Assembly (NCBI RefSeq): GCF_001425685.1
Contig: NZ_LMCY01000008.1
Span: forward strand, 385,803-430,305
Source of the DNA: Massilia sp. Root335
GTDB lineage: Bacteria > Pseudomonadota > Gammaproteobacteria > Burkholderiales > Burkholderiaceae_D
Direction: 5' to 3'
Length of the DNA stretch: 44,503 nt
The notes under the pieces were generated by a model. It had not been told where the DNA came from. It searched no databases and saw only the letters and a list, made by a program, of their open reading frames with translations. Positions 40,900 through 44,503 of the stretch are shown here, one piece after another; position 1 is the stretch's first letter, and the number at the start of each line of letters is the position of its first letter. The position numbers were made by a program, and so were the translations under genes.

Positions 40900-41643
40900 T
40901 TATTTTTTGACGAACCGGACCGCGAACTTGTCGTCCGGCGCACCCTTCATCTCGAAGAACGGCTGCTCGCGCGGGTCGGACGGGGCGCGCAGGTAATCGC
41001 TGCGGGCGTCGACCTTGAAGCCGGCTTTCGTCACCTCGTCGACCAGCGTGTCCTCGTCGATGCGGTGCAGCGTCTTGGTGGCAGTCAGGCCGGCGCCCTT
41101 CTTGGCCGCATTGTCGACGATGACGAGGTGGCCGCCCGGCTTGAGCGCATCGTACAGGTGCTTGTTCATCGCGGCGCGGTCGGTCGGGGTGTTCACGATG
41201 TCGTGGTACGACATGTTGATCGTGATGAGGTCCAGCGGCGGCGTGCCTTTCGGGACCGGATCGTTGTAGTCCGCCACGACCGCATGCAGGTTCGGCAGCG
41301 TGGCCTGGCCCACGCGCTGTTCCAGCTTCGGATTCGGCTTGCCATTCTGGGCCCAGACGGCGCCCTTGGTGCCGACGGCCGCCGTCAGCAGCGCCGCGGT
41401 GGCGCCGCCGCCCGACGCGACGTCGAGCACCTTCATGCCCGGTTTCACTTCGGCGAACGTCAGGAACTCGCCCGATTTGCGGTGCGCGTCGGCCTTGCGG
41501 TCGTCGTCGCTGCGGATCGGGCTGGCGAGGACGGATTGCCAGTTGGCGCCCGCCTGGTCGGCGGCGTGGGCAGGGAGGGCGCCCGTCAGCAGGGCGGCCG
41601 ACAGGGCAAGCAGGACAGGGGCACGGCGGAGCGTCTTATGCAT
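40900..41643 (-). CDS. Exported SAM-methyltransferase-like protein
   Basis: A 247-residue protein with a Rossmann methyltransferase fold behind a Sec signal peptide (hydrophobic 9-20, cleavage near AHA-A, about 27). Motif I is VLDVASGGGATAALL near 72-86, then NLHAVVADYND and LDLITINMSYHD, with KPGGHLVIVDNA near 175. Similar secreted proteins occur in COG4798. A methyl donor pool in the periplasm is not established, so the signal peptide makes the biochemical role unclear. The start at 41643 puts the signal directly at the N-terminus; the longer frame has no ribosome site. Confidence 0.83.
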   Translation of the reverse strand: MHKTLRRAPVLLALSAALLTGALPAHAADQAGANWQSVLASPIRSDDDRKADAHRKSGEFLTFAEVKPGMKVLDVASGGGATAALLTAAVGTKGAVWAQNGKPNPKLEQRVGQATLPNLHAVVADYNDPVPKGTPPLDLITINMSYHDIVNTPTDRAAMNKHLYDALKPGGHLVIVDNAAKKGAGLTATKTLHRIDEDTLVDEVTKAGFKVDARSDYLRAPSDPREQPFFEMKGAPDDKFAVRFVKK

Positions 41644-41708
41644 ATGTTCGACCCTTTCTTGTTGGGAGCCGGCCGGACGTGGCCGGGGCAACCGCGACCT
41701 TACTCCAA

Positions 41709-41732
41709 ATTCTTGTCGAGATATACAAGAAT
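41709..41732. promoter_or_regulatory. Palindrome upstream of the methyltransferase-like gene
   Basis: ATTCTTGT (41709-41716) and ACAAGAAT (41725-41732) form a perfect 8-bp inverted repeat with an 8-nt spacer. It lies 66-89 nt upstream of the minus-strand start, with a TATATC-like -10 inside, so it may be an operator. Regulator unknown. Confidence 0.5.
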
Positions 41733-41760
41733 CGCATCTGCATGCGCCCCTGTCCGCGCG

Positions 41761-42789
41761 TCACGGCTGGGCCAGGTCGGCCTCTGTCGTGAAGGCGTCG
41801 GCGTAGAACTCGTCGTCCGGCAGGCCGCACCGGGCGACGTAGTCGCGCCGCGCCGAATCGACCATGACCGGCGCGCCGCATGCGTACACCTGGTGGTTGG
41901 ACAGGTCGGGAATGTCCTGCATCACGGCCGCGTGGACGAAGCCGGTGCGGCCCGTCCAGCCGTCTTCCGGCAGGGCGTCCGAGATGACCGGCACGTAGGT
42001 GAAATGCGGCAGCTCGCGCGCCCATTGTTCGCACAGTTCGTGCATGTACAGGTCCTGCGGCCGGCGGCCGCCCCAGTACAGCGCGACGGGACGCTCCGAC
42101 TTCAGGTGGATCATGTGCTCGACGAGGGCCTTGACGGGCGCGAAGCCGGTGCCGGACGCCAGCAGCACGATCGGCTTGGCGGATTCCTCGCGCAGGAAGA
42201 AGGTGCCCAGCGGGCCTTCGAAGCGCAGGATGTCGCGCTCCTTCATCGCCCCGAACACGTGGTCCGTGAACAGTCCGCCCGGCAGGTGCCGGATGTGCAG
42301 TTCGATGGGGCCGCCCAGCGACGGTGCGCTGGCGATGCTGTACGCGCGGCGCTTGCCGTCCTTGAGCATGAATTCGACGTACTGGCCGGCGCGGTAGGCG
42401 AGGGCTTCGTTGGCCGGCAACTGCAGCGTGAGGATGACCACGTCCGGCGCGGCGCGGCGGATCGACGTGACGCGGGTCGGCATCTTGCGCACCGGGTACT
42501 CGCTGCTGCCGCCGACTTCACGCGCTTCGATCACCAGGTCGCCCTCGGGGACGGCGCAGCACATCAGCGCATAGCCCTGCAGTTTCTCCTGGTCGGACAG
42601 GGCGCGCGCCTGGTGCGGCTTGTGCTGGATCGTCCCTTCGACGACCTTGCCCTTGCAGGAACCGCAGGCGCCGTTCTTGCAGCCGTACGGCAGGCCGATG
42701 CCGGAACGGATCGCGGCCGCGAGCACGGTTTCGTCCCCCGCGCAGTCGTAGTGATGGCCGCTGGGCTGGACAGTGATCTGAAACGTCAT
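41761..42789 (-). CDS. [2Fe-2S]-flavin reductase (CDP-6-deoxyglucoseen-reductase-like)
   Basis: An electron-transfer protein of 342 residues. Residues 1-90 form a plant-type [2Fe-2S] ferredoxin with Cys37, Cys42, Cys45 and Cys77/78 (YGCKNGACGSCKGKV). FAD- and NAD(P)-binding domains follow (RRAYSIASAPSLGG about 150; LLASGTGFAPVKALVEHM about 210). Family members include AscD-type reductases of dideoxysugar formation and phenol-hydroxylase reductases, and annotation of the betaproteobacterial group is generic. GAGG lies 5 nt before the ATG; the start is 12 nt from the divergent SDR start. Confidence 0.87.
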   Translation of the reverse strand: MTFQITVQPSGHHYDCAGDETVLAAAIRSGIGLPYGCKNGACGSCKGKVVEGTIQHKPHQARALSDQEKLQGYALMCCAVPEGDLVIEAREVGGSSEYPVRKMPTRVTSIRRAAPDVVILTLQLPANEALAYRAGQYVEFMLKDGKRRAYSIASAPSLGGPIELHIRHLPGGLFTDHVFGAMKERDILRFEGPLGTFFLREESAKPIVLLASGTGFAPVKALVEHMIHLKSERPVALYWGGRRPQDLYMHELCEQWARELPHFTYVPVISDALPEDGWTGRTGFVHAAVMQDIPDLSNHQVYACGAPVMVDSARRDYVARCGLPDDEFYADAFTTEADLAQP

Positions 42790-42801
42790 ACAATCCTCGG
42801 A
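42788..42801 (+). promoter_or_regulatory. Minimal -10 directly before the YeeZ-like SDR gene
   Basis: TACAAT at 42788-42793 is followed after 8 nt by the ATG at 42802, so a start of transcription at about 42800 would give an (almost) leaderless mRNA. TGGACA (42767-42772) is a possible -35 but with a short 15-nt spacer, and it lies in the coding region of the divergent gene. Confidence 0.4.
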
Positions 42802-43698
42802 ATGAATACAAAAAACAATGTCAGGTTCAACAAGCCGCGCCTCCTGATCGTGGGCTGCGGCGATGTCGGCATGCGTCTGCTGCCGCTAGTGCGCGAGCGC
42901 TTTCGGGTGTTCGCCGTGACGAGCCAGCCGGCCCGTGCTGCCGCGTTGCGCGCGGCGGGCGCGGTCCCGGTCGTGGCCGACCTCGACCGGCCCGAGACGA
43001 TGAAACGACTGGCCGGACTGGCGCAGCGGGTCGTGCATCTTGCGCCGCCTCAGCAGGACGGTGCGCTCGATTTGCGCACGCGCAATTTGACCGCCATTCT
43101 ACCCGAGGGCGCGCGGGTGGTTTATGTCAGCACCACGGGCGTCTACGGCGACCGCGGCGGCGCGGCGACTCCCGAGACGACGCCGGTGGCCCCGCGCAAC
43201 GCCCGCGCCCGCCGCCGCGTGGACGCCGAACGCGTCCTGCGTGCCTGGGCCGTGGCCGGCGGGGGCAAGGTGGCGATCCTGCGCGCGCCCGGCATTTACG
43301 CGGCCGACCGCCTGCCCATCGAACGGCTGCAGCGCGGCACGCCGGCGCTGGCGCCGGTCGACGACGTGTACACGAACCACATCCACGCCGACGACCTGGC
43401 GCGCCTGTGCGCGCTGGCGCTGTTCCGCGCGCGGCCGGGGCGGGTGTACAACGCGTCCGACGATTCGCGCCTGAAGATGGGCGACTATTTCGACCTCGTG
43501 GCCGACGCCTTCGGCCTCGCGCGGCCGCCGCGGCTGGCCCGGACCGAGCTGGAGAAGGCCGTGTCGCCGATGCTGCTGTCGTTCATGTCGGAATCGCGCC
43601 GGCTGGACAATCGCCGGATCGGGACGGAGCTGCGCGCCCGCCTGCTGCATCCGCGCGTCGAAGCGGCCGTCGCCGCGCTGGCCCGGGCGTCGAAATAA
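42802..43698 (+). CDS. NAD-dependent epimerase/dehydratase-like SDR (YeeZ-like)
   Basis: Extended-SDR Rossmann protein of 298 residues. The nucleotide-binding motif GCGDVG is at 18-23, then VVHLAPPQQDGALDLRTRN near 75 and VVYVSTTGVYGDRGG near 107; the usual YxxxK is not clear. A long upstream frame (to 39481) is an artefact of GC content. No Shine-Dalgarno is visible, and a -10-like TACAAT ends 8 nt before the ATG. Shares the promoter region with the divergent reductase, a common arrangement in this bacterial group. Role not known. Confidence 0.82.
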   Translation: MNTKNNVRFNKPRLLIVGCGDVGMRLLPLVRERFRVFAVTSQPARAAALRAAGAVPVVADLDRPETMKRLAGLAQRVVHLAPPQQDGALDLRTRNLTAILPEGARVVYVSTTGVYGDRGGAATPETTPVAPRNARARRRVDAERVLRAWAVAGGGKVAILRAPGIYAADRLPIERLQRGTPALAPVDDVYTNHIHADDLARLCALALFRARPGRVYNASDDSRLKMGDYFDLVADAFGLARPPRLARTELEKAVSPMLLSFMSESRRLDNRRIGTELRARLLHPRVEAAVAALARASK

Positions 43699-43856
43699 GG
43701 GCGGCTTAAGCATTTCGCAACTGATCCATGTATCATTTGGGTTCGCCGTAGAGCGACCATACAAATAATCTATATTTCCCAAAACTGGCAGATTTTCCAT
43801 TACCCGCCTCGGGTCGTGGAGAATTTCCCATGGATGTCACTAGCGAAGGACCATCA
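43699..43856. promoter_or_regulatory. Regulatory region of the small HTH gene
   Basis: 158 nt, non-coding. TTGGGT (43737-43742), 17-nt spacer, TACAAA (43760-43765) is a plausible sigma70 promoter. TTTCCCA occurs twice, at about 43775 and 43825. A TGATcc/atgtATCA near-palindrome (43722-43735) could be an operator. The region is AT-rich compared with its surroundings. Confidence 0.45.
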
Positions 43857-44120
43857 ATGCCCATCCGACGGATACCCGAGGGCGCCGAGTATGACCCGAA
43901 CCGGGTGCTCGATGCCATCATCAACAAACTCAAGCTCAAGAACGACGCCGCGCTGTCGCGCGTGCTGGAAGTGGCGCCGCCCGTGATCAGCAAGATCCGC
44001 CACAACACCCTGCCGATCGGCGCCACCATCCTGCTGCGCATGCACGAAGTGTCCGACTACAGCATCCGCGAGCTGCGCGCGCTGATGGTGCGGATGGAGG
44101 GCGTGACCGGCGCGGCCTGA
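43857..44120 (+). CDS. Small HTH DNA-binding protein
   Basis: An 87-residue protein that is little more than a helix-turn-helix: DPNRVLDAIINKLKLKNDAA, then LSRVLEVAPPVISKIRHNTL as the recognition unit, and RMHEVSDYSIRELRALMVRM. This Cro/C1-like pattern is frequent in Oxalobacteraceae chromosomes. AAGGA lies six nt before ATG 43857; an in-frame ATG at 43830 with GGAG eight nt upstream is an alternative (96 residues). It is followed by a minus-strand terminator for the repeat protein gene. Confidence 0.72.
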   Translation: MPIRRIPEGAEYDPNRVLDAIINKLKLKNDAALSRVLEVAPPVISKIRHNTLPIGATILLRMHEVSDYSIRELRALMVRMEGVTGAA

Positions 44121-44129
44121 GCCGCAAAC

Positions 44130-44162
44130 AAAAAAGATCCGTCCCGGGGTACGGGGCGGATC
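44130..44162 (-). terminator. Intrinsic terminator of the repeat-protein gene
   Basis: GATCCG/CGGATC and CCC/GGG arms with one mismatch and a 7-nt loop, followed on the minus strand by TTTTTTG (A-run 44130-44135). Lies 69 nt after the repeat-protein stop codon. Confidence 0.78.
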
Positions 44163-44230
44163 AGGCTGGCGCCGCCTGCGTGGGAGCGGCCGCGCCAGGA
44201 GACTGCGGGACGTGGTGGCGTTCCCGGGCC

Positions 44231-44503
44231 TCAGGCAGCGCCCAAGGTGTGGCCGCCGCGGTTGATGAGCTTGTCGATGTGCGGGCTGGCGCACCAGGCG
44301 GTGCTGTCGCCGCGTTTGGCCGGCGTGTTGATGTGCGGGCTGGCGCACCAGGCGGTGCCGTCGGCGCGTTTGGCCGGCTTGTCGCCGTGCGGGCTGGCGC
44401 ACCAGGCGGTGCTGTCGCCGCGTTTGGCCGGCGTGTCGCCGTGCGGGCTGGCGCACCAGGCGGTGCCGTCGGCGCGTTTGGCCGGCTTGTCGATGTGCGG
44501 GCT
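44231..44503 (-). CDS. Tandem 18-residue Trp-Cys/His repeat protein (partial, 5' end outside window)
   Basis: The visible 90 codons end with TGA at 44231-44233 and read as five units on the minus strand: SPHIDKPAKRADGTAWCA, SPHGDTPAKRGDSTAWCA, SPHGDKPAKRADGTAWCA, SPHINTPAKRGDSTAWCA, then SPHIDKLINRGGHTLGAA. The DNA period is exactly 54 bp with an alternating higher order of 108 bp. Each unit has invariant Trp, Cys and His with C-A-S-P-H across the junction, and conserved PAKR. Frame choice is supported by high GC at third positions and by the downstream terminator; other frames in this stretch are open too. Could be a metal-binding or modified-peptide precursor. No known family recognised. 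Confidence 0.7.
   Translation of the reverse strand, partial: SPHIDKPAKRADGTAWCASPHGDTPAKRGDSTAWCASPHGDKPAKRADGTAWCASPHINTPAKRGDSTAWCASPHIDKLINRGGHTLGAA

Noticed and set aside
39481..43698. A 1405-residue plus-strand open frame
   Set aside because: Its first ~1100 codons run antisense to DUF1345, MFS, methyltransferase and reductase genes, composition is Arg/Ala/His-rich as in GC shadow frames, and only the last 298 codons are a real SDR.
43765..43830. TTTCCCAAAAC near 43775 as another copy of the 14595 repeat
   Set aside because: Only about 11 bases match; the GGGCTCTGACCCC core is absent.
43854..44456. Minus-strand frame starting MRQPARRHAGQ over the 54-bp repeats
   Set aside because: Lower GC at third positions than the frame with TAWCASPH, it runs through the terminator and under the HTH gene, and its start lies inside the repeat.

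Overview
The window is high-GC bacterial DNA with strongly GC-biased third codon positions and tightly packed genes that often overlap by 4 nt (ATGA or GTGA). The gene set points to Burkholderiales, most likely Oxalobacteraceae and Massilia-like. It includes an EmrA/EmrB/NodT-type efflux operon with a MarR regulator, LemA/TPM genes, a betaproteobacterial [2Fe-2S] flavin-type reductase divergent from a YeeZ-like SDR, and GTAGGGTGGGC dispersed repeats. Taxonomy is inferred from gene content only. No rRNA, tRNA, CRISPR array or intact insertion sequence was seen.

Layout. 1-6764: sugar ABC importer of the YtfQ-YtfR-YtfT-YjfF type, a secreted GH43 glycosidase and a GbpR-like LysR regulator, a pentofuranose/galactofuranose uptake unit. 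6876-9911: FAH-family hydrolase with a 2-hydroxyacid dehydrogenase, then a protealysin-like M4 metalloprotease coupled to an emfourin-type inhibitor. 9928-14530: minus-strand tripartite drug efflux operon (MarR, MFS, outer-membrane factor, membrane fusion protein). 14595-19074: a 50-bp tandem repeat, asparaginase, a small secreted protein, pirin and an M20 dipeptidase. 19109-24620: a long structured leader and a translationally coupled galactose operon (galT, a degenerate M24-fold protein, galK, GH2 glycosidase). 24832-27450: a two-domain fusion of a glycosyltransferase and a UDP-galactopyranose-mutase-like flavoprotein.

27511-32350 is minus-strand: a low-complexity lipoprotein, a VanZ-like protein, a small zinc-ribbon protein, two predicted small RNAs each with promoter and intrinsic terminator, an SDR, and LemA plus two TPM proteins. 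32471-44120 is mostly housekeeping: pyrF, two MFS exporters, exonuclease I, a cyclic-nucleotide-type/GGDEF protein, a BtuF-like protein, a ribosome-hibernation-like protein, DUF1345, a secreted methyltransferase-like protein, a ferredoxin-type reductase, a YeeZ-like SDR and a small HTH regulator. The window ends inside a minus-strand gene built of 18-residue Trp-Cys/His repeats (44231 to beyond 44503).

Least-explained items: the Cys/His tandem-repeat protein at the right edge; the ~65-nt predicted small RNA at 29382-29445 with an anti-Shine-Dalgarno loop; the neighbouring ~130-nt predicted small RNA; the M24-fold protein lacking three of five metal ligands inside the gal operon; the glycosyltransferase/mutase-like fusion; and the 172-bp tandem duplication of the sbcB-MFS intergenic region.
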